Part shown: positions 17,530 through 25,964 of the stretch, one piece after another
Layout: each line of letters starts with the position of its first letter
Position numbering within the stretch: the first letter of the stretch is position 1
Assembly (NCBI GenBank): GCA_017533915.1
Contig: JAFWHX010000017.1
Coordinates: forward strand, 62,001 to 126,000
From: Eubacterium sp.
Lineage (GTDB): Bacteria > Bacillota > Clostridia > Peptostreptococcales > Anaerovoracaceae
DNA: 64,000 nucleotides
Reading direction: 5' to 3'
Notes under the pieces: generated by a model
What the model saw: the letters and a program-made list of their open reading frames with translations, nothing else
Databases searched by the model: none
Told to the model about the DNA's origin: nothing
Made by a program: the position numbers and the translations under genes

Positions 17530-18561
17530 ATGAAGATCATAGTTGACGGCATGGGCGGAGATGATGCCCCTCAGGTGATCGTTGATGGAGCGTGCCAGGC
17601 GGCAGAGGAGCTTCCTGAAGGCGTAAGTATCGTTCTTGTAGGCAGGGAAGATGTGCTGAAGAGCGAGTTGAAGAAACTCCACTATAAGGGCGATAAGATC
17701 GAGATAGTTAATGCAGACGACGTGATCACTAATGACGAATCGCCCGTAAGAGCGATAAGACGTAAAAAGGAGTCTTCTATCGTCAAGGGCATCGAGATGG
17801 TCAAGAACGGTGAAGGCGAAGCTTTCGTATCAGCCGGGAGCACAGGTGCGCTTCTCGCAGGAGGACTTCTGATACTCGGACGGATCAACGGGATCGACAG
17901 GCCGTCGCTTGCGACGATATACCCGGTCGTCGGAAGAGAACCATCACTTATCCTTGACGCGGGCGCGAACGCTGAGTGCCGTGCGAGCAATCTTCGCGAA
18001 TTTGGCGTCATGGGCTCGATATATATGGAGAGGGTGATGGGCCGCCCGAATCCGACAGTCGGCCTGGTAAACATCGGGACCGAGGAAGGAAAGGGTACAG
18101 CGCTGACGAAGGAAGCGTTCAAGCTTCTAAGCGAGAGCGACGTCAACTTCATCGGTAATATCGAGACTCGTGAGCTACAGAACGGAGCGGCAGACGTCAT
18201 CGTGACAGATGGTTTCACAGGGAATGCTTTGATCAAGCTGACCGAGGGGATCGGAGCGATGGTGCTCCGCGAGATGAAGAACAGATTCACGAAAAACATA
18301 AAGAACAAACTGGGAGCTCTCCTGCTGAAGGATCAGCTTCTTGGAATAAAGAAGGAATTCAACTACAGTGAATACGGCGGCGCCCCGATTCTCGGCGTGA
18401 AGGGAGTCGTCCTGAAATCACACGGGTCATCAGACGCGATGGCCATCAAACAGACGATACTGAAAGCCATTCCTTTCGTCGAAAACCGCGTCGTAGATAC
18501 GATCGCAACAGCGATAAGCGAGCTGGCCGCTGAAGATACTGCAGACTCCGCAGATCTCTAG
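17530..18561 (+). CDS. plsX: Phosphate acyltransferase PlsX
   Basis: A 343-residue enzyme that converts acyl-ACP to acyl-phosphate, the first step of the PlsX/PlsY route to phosphatidic acid. It begins with the conserved MKIIVDGMGGDDAPQV, and contains VSAGSTGALLAGG, DAGANAECRA and VTDGFTGNALIKL, all family hallmarks. The frame extends to 17491, but the ATG at 17530 has AAGGAG upstream and matches the family's N-terminus. Its partner plsY lies about 7 kb downstream in the same run. In many Firmicutes fabD, fabG and acpP sit between plsX and rnc; here rnc follows directly. Confidence 0.96.
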   Translation: MKIIVDGMGGDDAPQVIVDGACQAAEELPEGVSIVLVGREDVLKSELKKLHYKGDKIEIVNADDVITNDESPVRAIRRKKESSIVKGIEMVKNGEGEAFVSAGSTGALLAGGLLILGRINGIDRPSLATIYPVVGREPSLILDAGANAECRASNLREFGVMGSIYMERVMGRPNPTVGLVNIGTEEGKGTALTKEAFKLLSESDVNFIGNIETRELQNGAADVIVTDGFTGNALIKLTEGIGAMVLREMKNRFTKNIKNKLGALLLKDQLLGIKKEFNYSEYGGAPILGVKGVVLKSHGSSDAMAIKQTILKAIPFVENRVVDTIATAISELAAEDTADSADL

Positions 18562-18599
18562 AAGACCGGCCGCATTATGGTAATGGAGGGAAGAAAGAA

Positions 18600-19292
18600 T
18601 TGAATCTGGCAGAATTTGAAACTAAGATCGGCTATACGTTCAAGAGCAAAAAGCTTCTTGAGACTGCGCTGACGCACAGTTCTTATGCGCGCGAGCACAA
18701 CATGGGGAACTATAAGTGCAATGAGAGGATGGAGTTCCTCGGAGACGCATATCTGGACGCCATCGCAGGGCTGGCTTTGTTCGAGCAGATGCCGCATGTC
18801 AGGGAGGGCGTGCTCTCCAAGACGAGATCTCTGGTAGTGTGCGAAGACTCACTTGCTGAGGTGGGACGGAAGATCGATATAGGCAGCTATCTCCTGCTCG
18901 GCGTCGGCGAAGACAAGTCTGGCGGAAGAAAGAAAAAGTCGATAATCGCGGACTCGACAGAAGCTCTTATCGGAGCGATATTCCTTGATGGGGGATACTA
19001 TGCTGCAAGCGATTTCGTGCTGAAGGAGTTCAGAAAGATCTTAAGGGACGCTGCCGGCGGCAAGCTGGTAAGCGACTATAAGACAACTCTTCAGGAGATA
19101 CTCCAGCAGGACGGAAAGATGCATGAGATCGTTTACAGGATCGATAAGACAGAGGGTCCGGATCATGACAAAGTGTTCTTCGTGACGCTCGTGCTCGAAG
19201 GCCGGGAGATGGGCTCCGGCAAGGGCAAGACGAAGAAAGAGGCGGAGCAGAAGGCCGCCAAGATGACAATGGAAGGCGGGTACCTGGATTAA
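18600..19292 (+). CDS. rnc: Ribonuclease III
   Basis: A 230-residue double-strand-specific endoribonuclease that processes rRNA and other structured RNAs. The signature NERMEFLGDAYLD (about residues 41-53) supplies catalytic acidic residues; the second cluster is DSTEALIGAIFLDGG (about 118-132). A double-stranded-RNA-binding domain covers about 155-230, with DYKTTLQEILQQ and GSGKGKTKKEAEQKAA. The likely start is the TTG at 18600, with GGAGGG upstream. The stop overlaps the smc start (TAATG), indicating translational coupling. Confidence 0.96.
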   Translation: MNLAEFETKIGYTFKSKKLLETALTHSSYAREHNMGNYKCNERMEFLGDAYLDAIAGLALFEQMPHVREGVLSKTRSLVVCEDSLAEVGRKIDIGSYLLLGVGEDKSGGRKKKSIIADSTEALIGAIFLDGGYYAASDFVLKEFRKILRDAAGGKLVSDYKTTLQEILQQDGKMHEIVYRIDKTEGPDHDKVFFVTLVLEGREMGSGKGKTKKEAEQKAAKMTMEGGYLD

Positions 19293-22200
19293 TGTACTTT
19301 AAAAGACTGGAAATGCAGGGGTTCAAGAGTTTTGCGGACCCTGTCGTCATAGATTTCCATGAGGGCGTGACGTGTATCGTCGGACCGAACGGGAGCGGCA
19401 AATCGAATGTCAGCGACGCTCTCCGCTGGGTGCTCGGCGAACAAAGCCCTAAAGCGCTGAGAGGCGGCCGCATGGAGGAAGTCATCTTCAACGGCACCGA
19501 GGCGCGGCGCGCAAAAGGGATGGCTGAAGTAACGCTTGTGATCGATAATTCTGCAGGCATCCTGAAGATCGACTACAGCGAAGTTGCGATAACAAGGCGT
19601 ATGTACCGCAACGGAGACAGCGAGTATCTTATCAACAACAATCAGTGCCGTCTCAAGGACATCCGCGAGCTCATCATGGATACTGGTATCGGCGTGGACG
19701 GATACTCGATAATCGGACAGGGAAAGATCGCCGACATCGTAAGCAACAAGCCGGAGGCAAGACGCGCGATCTTTGAGGAATCTGCCGGTATCGTCGCATA
19801 TAAGACGAGGAAGACAGAGGCTGAGCACAAGCTCGAGCGCACACAGCAGAACCTTGACCGCATAAATGATATAGTTTCTGAGATAGAGGGCCGTATCGGA
19901 ACGCTTAAAGAAGAGAGCGAAAAAGCAGAAAAGTACCTCAAGATGCGCGACCGCTTCAAAGAGCTGGAAGTCAATATCACGCTCAGAAACATAGACAATG
20001 CTGAAAAGCGCGCTGCTGATTACAAAGAACAGGAGAAAGAGCTTCAGGAGAGGATAGACGCCGCGGCAGAAGGGAAGCGCTCGGTAGACGAAGAGTCGGC
20101 AGAGCTTGAGAAGAAAAGAGCGGAGCTCGACAATAAAGCTGAAGACGCGCACAACAGGATGCTGGAAGCCGTGCAGACGATCAATGATAAGAAACAGGCA
20201 AATCAGCATTCCGAAGAGCGCATCGTGAGCATAAAGGCCGAAAGGCAGCGTCTTTCGACTGAGATCGAGCAGCTGACCAGAAAGCATGAGATAAGCGCCG
20301 CCGAGATGACCAGCCTCACGGCTGACCATGACGAGGCAGAAGCAAAGAACAGAACAGCAGCAGAGAATCTGAAGGCAAAGACTGAAGAATACGACAAGAT
20401 CGCGAGTGACACCTCCGGATTCAACAAAATAATAGACGAGGGAAATGACAGACTCTTTGCGCTGCATTCGGAGGCAGCTGCCAAGAAGAGTGAAGCAAAG
20501 AGCCTTGAGAATTACAGAGAGACGCTTACTGAGAGGCAGAAAGAGATCGAGAAGGAGAAGCAGAACCTTTCCGATCAGCTCAAAGATGAAGACGCCCGTC
20601 TCAGGAGTTTCGACGAGAGCCTGCAGCAGGCTGAGCAGGAGAAGAAGAGAATAGATGGGATCCTCTCGGATGGAGCCTCCAGAAAAGTTGAGCTGGGCGC
20701 TCAGATAAACAAGCTGAGATCTTCAAAGGAACAGCTCTCGATCACGTCGAGCAGGATTTCCGCAAGGCTCCGCACAATCGAAGAGATGGAGCACAACTAT
20801 GAAGGCTACAACTATCCGGTCAAATACATAATGCAGGCCGGGCTCTCAGGCGTTATAGGAGTCGTGGCTGAGCTGATCGATGTTCCACGCGAGCTTGAGA
20901 CTGCTGTTGAGACAGCTCTCGGCGCAGCCAAGCAGAACATCATAGTTGAAGATGATCAAAGCGCAAGGCGCGCAGTATCAGAGCTCAAGAACAGCCGCGC
21001 CGGAAGGCTCACGTTCCTTCCTGTCGCTTCGATCGACGGTGTTTATACAGAACCTTCGGGAGATGTCAAGAACGATCCCACATACCTCGGTATCGCATCA
21101 GACCTTATAGATTTTGATGATAAATACGGATCCGTCATGGACTACCTGCTCGGCCGCACCGCTGTAGTGAAGACTATCGACGACGCGATCAGGCTGTCAA
21201 AGAAAGCCAGAAGGCAGGGACTGCGCTTCGTGACTCTGGATGGAGAAGTGATAAATCCACAGGGCGCGATAACAGGCGGCAGGTACAAAGGCGAAAACGC
21301 GAACCTTATCGGCAGGCGTAACGAGATGGCGAGACTGAAAGCCGAAGTCGCGGAGACTGAGAAAGAGCTTTCAAAAACATCAAAAGACCTCGAGAAGGCG
21401 GAGACAGACCTAGCCGAAACGACAGAAGAGATAGCAAAAGCAGAGCGTGAGCGTTTTGATAATGACGTAAAGCTGTCAGGACTCCAGAAAGACGCAGGTG
21501 CCGCGCACAGCGGGATCGACGACATAAAGGCGAGGATCGAGAAAGCCTCTTCCGAGACCGCAGAGATAGAGAAAGAACTCGGGCGCAACACAGAGATGGC
21601 GGAAGGGCTGACGAAAGAAAGCCAGGATGCCGAGGAAGAGATCAAGAAAGTAAGCGCAGAGATAGAGCAGGCGATGTCGGGGTATGAGACCAGGCAGCGC
21701 CAGTCGGAAGATGCGACACGTGCTCTCACTGAGGCAAGGATCGAAGCAAACAAGTGGAGCAGCAAGCTCACAAGCATAAACGAGATCCTGATGCGCGTGC
21801 AGCGTGAGGCTGAGGGTTACAGCGCCGATATCAAGACACGCCAGGATCAGATATTTATCCTTGAGCAGGAACTTGAAGAGATCACCTCAGGACGTGAAAA
21901 CTGGTCTGCAGAAGCTGAGGAACTGGAAAAGAAGAAAGAAAGCATAGATCGCGAGATCAAGAAGCTGAACAAAGAGCGTGAGCAGATATCTGATAGGATA
22001 GCCGGCATATCCGGCGAGCTGAGGCAGAAAGAAGACGAGATCAATGCAATAAAGGATGAGCGGTTCCAGCTCGAGATAAAGACGGCGAGGAACGATGCTC
22101 AGGAAGAACAGCTGAAGAACAAGCTCTGGGAAGACTTTGAGATAAGCTATGCCGAGGCGCAGGATCTCCGCTGGGAGTCATTCGCGATGGGAAAAGCCCA

Positions 22201-22855
22201 GCAGGAATCCAAGGAGATGCGTGACGGCATCCGCGAGCTCGGCGACGTAAATATCGGAGCGATCGAAGAATACCAGCAGGTAAGCAAGCGCTACAAGTTC
22301 CTGACGGAGCAGCGTGAAGACGTGACGACTGCGATGAGCGAGCTGAACGGCATCATAAACGATATGGACAGGACGATAAGGTCCAGATTCAGCGACAACT
22401 TCAATAAAGTGGAGGAAAGATTCGAGCAGGTATTCTCGGAACTGTTCGGAGGCGGACATGCTGAGCTCAGGATAGAAGATGGCGAGGACATGCTGGAAGC
22501 TGGTATCGACATTATCGCGCAGCCGCCTGGCAAGAAGCTGCAGAATATCAATCTGCTCTCCGGCGGCGAGAAGACGATGACTGCGATTGCTCTCATGTTC
22601 GCTGTACTTCATGTAAAGCCGACGCCGTTCTGCATCTTGGATGAGGTCGAAGCAGCGCTCGACGACGCGAATATTGACAGATTCGCAGATTATCTTAAAC
22701 ATTTTGCGGCGACACAGTTCGCGATCATCACCCACCAGAAGGCGACAATGGAGCATGCAGATGTCCTGTACGGCATCACTATGCCGGAACACGGAGTATC
22801 TCAGCTGCTGTCGCTCCGCCTTGGTGATTATGATCCGGACGACTATACAGAATAA
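19292..22855 (+). CDS. smc: Chromosome segregation ATPase SMC
   Basis: A 1187-residue condensin subunit that extrudes and organises chromosomal DNA. Walker A is GPNGSGKSN (31-39). The two long coiled coils flank a hinge at about 510-660 (with GVIGVVAELIDVP and AITGGRYKG). The ABC signature LLSGGEKTMTAIAL is near residue 1088 and Walker B CILDEVEAALDD near 1113. The length is typical. It begins at the overlapping TAATG of rnc. A long inverted repeat, not a classical terminator, separates it from ftsY. Confidence 0.97.
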   Translation: MYFKRLEMQGFKSFADPVVIDFHEGVTCIVGPNGSGKSNVSDALRWVLGEQSPKALRGGRMEEVIFNGTEARRAKGMAEVTLVIDNSAGILKIDYSEVAITRRMYRNGDSEYLINNNQCRLKDIRELIMDTGIGVDGYSIIGQGKIADIVSNKPEARRAIFEESAGIVAYKTRKTEAEHKLERTQQNLDRINDIVSEIEGRIGTLKEESEKAEKYLKMRDRFKELEVNITLRNIDNAEKRAADYKEQEKELQERIDAAAEGKRSVDEESAELEKKRAELDNKAEDAHNRMLEAVQTINDKKQANQHSEERIVSIKAERQRLSTEIEQLTRKHEISAAEMTSLTADHDEAEAKNRTAAENLKAKTEEYDKIASDTSGFNKIIDEGNDRLFALHSEAAAKKSEAKSLENYRETLTERQKEIEKEKQNLSDQLKDEDARLRSFDESLQQAEQEKKRIDGILSDGASRKVELGAQINKLRSSKEQLSITSSRISARLRTIEEMEHNYEGYNYPVKYIMQAGLSGVIGVVAELIDVPRELETAVETALGAAKQNIIVEDDQSARRAVSELKNSRAGRLTFLPVASIDGVYTEPSGDVKNDPTYLGIASDLIDFDDKYGSVMDYLLGRTAVVKTIDDAIRLSKKARRQGLRFVTLDGEVINPQGAITGGRYKGENANLIGRRNEMARLKAEVAETEKELSKTSKDLEKAETDLAETTEEIAKAERERFDNDVKLSGLQKDAGAAHSGIDDIKARIEKASSETAEIEKELGRNTEMAEGLTKESQDAEEEIKKVSAEIEQAMSGYETRQRQSEDATRALTEARIEANKWSSKLTSINEILMRVQREAEGYSADIKTRQDQIFILEQELEEITSGRENWSAEAEELEKKKESIDREIKKLNKEREQISDRIAGISGELRQKEDEINAIKDERFQLEIKTARNDAQEEQLKNKLWEDFEISYAEAQDLRWESFAMGKAQQESKEMRDGIRELGDVNIGAIEEYQQVSKRYKFLTEQREDVTTAMSELNGIINDMDRTIRSRFSDNFNKVEERFEQVFSELFGGGHAELRIEDGEDMLEAGIDIIAQPPGKKLQNINLLSGGEKTMTAIALMFAVLHVKPTPFCILDEVEAALDDANIDRFADYLKHFAATQFAIITHQKATMEHADVLYGITMPEHGVSQLLSLRLGDYDPDDYTE

Positions 22856-22875
22856 TGATACAATTCCTGCCAGCA

Positions 22876-22951
22876 ATGCGTCATAAGCACTCCCTTCACT
22901 AGTCCTAGGACCAAGGTCCTGCGGGGTCGTTCAGGGAGTGTTATAACGCAT
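22876..22951. other. Long imperfect inverted repeat between smc and ftsY
   Basis: The arms ATGCGTCATAAGCACTCCCT (22876-22895) and AGGGAGTGTTATAACGCAT (22933-22951) pair over about 18 bases with one bulge and one G-U or mismatch position. The internal segment holds GTCCTAGGAC and AGGACC/GGTCCT short palindromes. There is no T tract, so it does not look like a Rho-independent terminator. As RNA it would form a stem long enough to be an RNase III substrate or an mRNA-processing site; that is inference. Confidence 0.75.
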
Positions 22952-22989
22952 GTACCGGCTAGTAACTTACAAATTTAGAGGATTTTATT

Positions 22990-23892
22990 ATGTCAATTAC
23001 TGAGAAGAAAATGGGCTTTTTCGGCAGGCTGTCGCAGAAGATAAGCGACGTTATCCTGGCGAGGACTAAGATAGACGACAACATGATAGATGACCTTGAG
23101 GAGGTCCTCATCACGTCAGACATCGGAATGGACACTACGGTCAAGATCATGGATGAGCTGAGAGACGTGGTCGAGAAGAAGGAGATCACGGTACCTTCAT
23201 ATGTTACACGTGAGCTCAAGCGGATCGTAACGGAGATAATCGATAAGGGCGACCGCTGCAATATGTCTGAGGATTATCCTCTTGTGATCCTCATGATCGG
23301 CATAAACGGCGGCGGAAAGACGACTACGATCGCGAAGCTCGGAAACATGTATAAGAAGCAGGGCAAAACTGTCATGTTCTGTGCGGCTGATACGTTCAGG
23401 GCGGCTGCTGGTGAGCAGCTCCAGATCTGGGGCGACAGGATCGGCATCAACACAGTCATGCACCAGGAAGGAGCAGATCCGTCAGCTGTCATCTACGACG
23501 CGATACAGTCCGCAAGGGCAAAGAACATAGATGTTCTGATCGTAGACACCGCAGGAAGGCTCCAGACAAAGCGAAACCTCATGGCAGAGCTTGAGAAGAT
23601 GAATAAAGTCATACTGCGTGAGTATCCGGAAGCATCAAAAGAGACGATCCTCGTCCTTGATGCGACCAACGGCAAAAATGCCATTTCACAGGCACAGCAG
23701 TTCAATGAAGTCGCTGAGCTTTCAGGAGTTATCATAACCAAGCTCGACGGCACTGCAAAAGGCGGTATCGCCGTGACAGTTACAGATCAGTTTGACATGC
23801 CGATCAAATACATAGGCGTTGGCGAAGGAATCGATGACCTGCAGAAGTTCGATCCAGAAGCATTCGCGTCAGAGATCGTAGACGAGCAGTAG
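22990..23892 (+). CDS. ftsY: Signal recognition particle receptor FtsY
   Basis: A 300-residue SRP-family GTPase that docks ribosome-nascent-chain complexes at the membrane for insertion through SecYEG. The N domain occupies about 1-90. The GTPase loop GINGGGKTTTIAKL is at 104-117, followed by AADTFRAAAGEQL, DTAGRLQ and TKLDGTAKGG, all diagnostic. The acidic A domain is essentially absent, as in many Firmicutes. The ATG at 22990 follows AGAGGA. It belongs to the smc-ftsY-der run. Confidence 0.96.
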   Translation: MSITEKKMGFFGRLSQKISDVILARTKIDDNMIDDLEEVLITSDIGMDTTVKIMDELRDVVEKKEITVPSYVTRELKRIVTEIIDKGDRCNMSEDYPLVILMIGINGGGKTTTIAKLGNMYKKQGKTVMFCAADTFRAAAGEQLQIWGDRIGINTVMHQEGADPSAVIYDAIQSARAKNIDVLIVDTAGRLQTKRNLMAELEKMNKVILREYPEASKETILVLDATNGKNAISQAQQFNEVAELSGVIITKLDGTAKGGIAVTVTDQFDMPIKYIGVGEGIDDLQKFDPEAFASEIVDEQ

Positions 23893-23956
23893 CAGGCATG
23901 ATCCCAACAGAAGCAGGAATGATTTTGACAGATATACGATAATTCAGGAGGACACA

Positions 23957-25282
23957 ATGAGTAAACCCATCGTTGCCGTGGTCGGAAGGCCGAACGTGGG
24001 CAAATCGACTTTTTTCAATAAAATGATAGGAAAGCGTCTCGCGATCGTTGAGGATACGCCGGGCGTAACGCGTGACAGGATCTACGCTGAGACTGAGTGG
24101 AGCGGCGTGGAGTTCGCGCTAATAGACACGGGCGGTATCGAGCCGTCTTCCAGCGACATAATCCTTTCCAAGATGAGGGAGCAGGCGGAGATCGCTATCG
24201 ACATGGCAGACGTCATCGTATTCATGGTCGACGGCCGCGACGGCGTTACGACTGCTGATACAGAGGTCGCTGACATGCTGAGGAGGACCGGAAAGAAGGT
24301 CATTTTACTGGTCAACAAGATAGATAATCCGGTAAACCTGCCTGATACTTTCTATGATTTCTACGAGCTCGGGATCGGCACGCCGATCCCTGTATCCGCT
24401 GCAAATAAGCTGAATTTCGGCGATGTGCTGGATGAGATAGTGGCAGATCTTCCAAAGACTTCAGAGATGGAGGAGGACGACAAGATCAACATCGCAATCA
24501 TCGGAAAGCCAAACGCAGGCAAATCGTCCCTCGTGAATGCTTTGATCAAAGAGAACAGGGTCATTGTGTCGCCGATCGCCGGGACTACGCGCGATTCCAT
24601 CGACACACCGTTCACCTGGAACGGCGAGGAGTACAACCTGATCGACACAGCCGGCATACGCAGGAAGAGCAAAGTCTACGAGGATATAGAGAAGTTCAGT
24701 GTGGTCCGTGCGATCGCCGCGATCGAGAGAAGCGACGTCGCTGTGCTCATGATCGACGCAGTTGACGGTGTGACTGAGCAGGACAAAAAGATCGCAGGAC
24801 TGGCACATGAAGCCGGCAAAGGCATCGTTATCTGTGTGAACAAGTGGGATCTCATCGAAAAAGAGACTAACACGATGAACAAATTCCGCAAAAAAGTACA
24901 GAACGAGCTTGTCTTTATGACTTACGCACCGATAATCTTTACATCTATTACTGAGAATATCAGGATCGAGCAGGTCATGACTGAGGCGCGGCGCGTTGCT
25001 GAGAACTGCAGGCGCAGGATACCGACAGGACCGCTGAACAGCCTTATCGCAGACGCGATGATGATGAAACAGCCGCCGGCAGATAAAGGCAAGCGGCTCA
25101 AGATATACTATGTCTCACAGATAGGAGACAGACCGCCGCTGTTCTCATTCCAGGTAAACAAGCGCGAGCTCATGCATTTCTCATACGCCCGCTATCTGGA
25201 GAACAGACTTCGCGAATCATTCGATTTCGAGGGGACCTCGATAAAATTCGTTTTCAGAGAGAAAAAAGAGAAAGATCAGTAG
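23957..25282 (+). CDS. der: Ribosome-assembly GTPase Der (EngA)
   Basis: A 441-residue essential GTPase acting in 50S ribosomal subunit maturation. It has the diagnostic tandem GTPase domains: the first P-loop GRPNVGKST at about 10-18 with DTGGIEPSS, and the second P-loop GKPNAGKSS at about 182-190 with DTAGIRRKSKVYEDIE. A C-terminal KH-like domain (about 350-441) contains KGKRLKIYYVSQ. NKxD motifs are NKID and NKWD. AGGAGG precedes the ATG at good spacing. It is followed after 32 bp by plsY. Confidence 0.97.
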   Translation: MSKPIVAVVGRPNVGKSTFFNKMIGKRLAIVEDTPGVTRDRIYAETEWSGVEFALIDTGGIEPSSSDIILSKMREQAEIAIDMADVIVFMVDGRDGVTTADTEVADMLRRTGKKVILLVNKIDNPVNLPDTFYDFYELGIGTPIPVSAANKLNFGDVLDEIVADLPKTSEMEEDDKINIAIIGKPNAGKSSLVNALIKENRVIVSPIAGTTRDSIDTPFTWNGEEYNLIDTAGIRRKSKVYEDIEKFSVVRAIAAIERSDVAVLMIDAVDGVTEQDKKIAGLAHEAGKGIVICVNKWDLIEKETNTMNKFRKKVQNELVFMTYAPIIFTSITENIRIEQVMTEARRVAENCRRRIPTGPLNSLIADAMMMKQPPADKGKRLKIYYVSQIGDRPPLFSFQVNKRELMHFSYARYLENRLRESFDFEGTSIKFVFREKKEKDQ

Positions 25283-25314
25283 GAAGCAGCCAGATGTGAG
25301 GGGGCGGATAGAAA

Positions 25315-25929
25315 ATGCTCGAAAATATTGACCTGAATTTCATACTGGCAGTTGTGATTGCCTATCTTCTCGGCAGCATTTCGCCATCTACGATACTGGC
25401 AAAGGCTCAGGGCGTAGATATAAAGAAAGAGGGAAGCGGCAATGCAGGAACTACCAACACGCTACGCGTGCTTGGAAAGAAAGCTGCGATAATCACGCTG
25501 ATCGTCGACATCGGCAAAGGTGTGCTCGCTGTATCCCTGGCAGAGATGATATCAGGACCTGAAGCTGCATATGTGGCTGCGCTGGCAGCGCTTTGCGGCC
25601 ATGTATGGCCGATATTCTTCAAATTCAAAGGCGGGAAAGGTGTGGCGACAGCATTTGGAGTGGTCCTCAGGCTCGACTGGAGAATAGCTGTCATGATGTT
25701 CGCGCTTCTGGTAGTCGTGGTCCTGATAACCAAGATGGTATCAGTCGGGTCTATTTCCGTCTGCATAGCATTCCCGATAGCCTGCTGGTTCATGCACAGG
25801 GAGATGTTCCCGGTAAGCCTTATAATGGCTGCGATAGTTATCTGGAAACACAGTGATAATATCAAGCGCCTTATCAACCACGACGAGAACGAAGTCGACA
25901 TAGGAAAGCTGCTTCACGGAAAGAAATGA
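25315..25929 (+). CDS. plsY: Glycerol-3-phosphate acyltransferase PlsY
   Basis: A 204-residue membrane enzyme that transfers the acyl group from acyl-phosphate to glycerol-3-phosphate. The conserved motifs are YLLGSISPSTILAK, GSGNAGTTNTLRVLGKK and KFKGGKGVATAFG. About five membrane helices are expected. It completes the phosphatidic acid route begun by PlsX. AGGGGGC precedes the ATG. The C-terminal hydrophilic tail is short. Confidence 0.95.
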   Translation: MLENIDLNFILAVVIAYLLGSISPSTILAKAQGVDIKKEGSGNAGTTNTLRVLGKKAAIITLIVDIGKGVLAVSLAEMISGPEAAYVAALAALCGHVWPIFFKFKGGKGVATAFGVVLRLDWRIAVMMFALLVVVVLITKMVSVGSISVCIAFPIACWFMHREMFPVSLIMAAIVIWKHSDNIKRLINHDENEVDIGKLLHGKK

Positions 25930-25964
25930 TAGAGCCTTTCCGGGCATAAACGAGATTTTGATAG

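Noticed and set aside
22888-22940. Rho-independent terminator after smc
   Set aside because: The stem is good but no T tract follows; listed as an inverted repeat instead.
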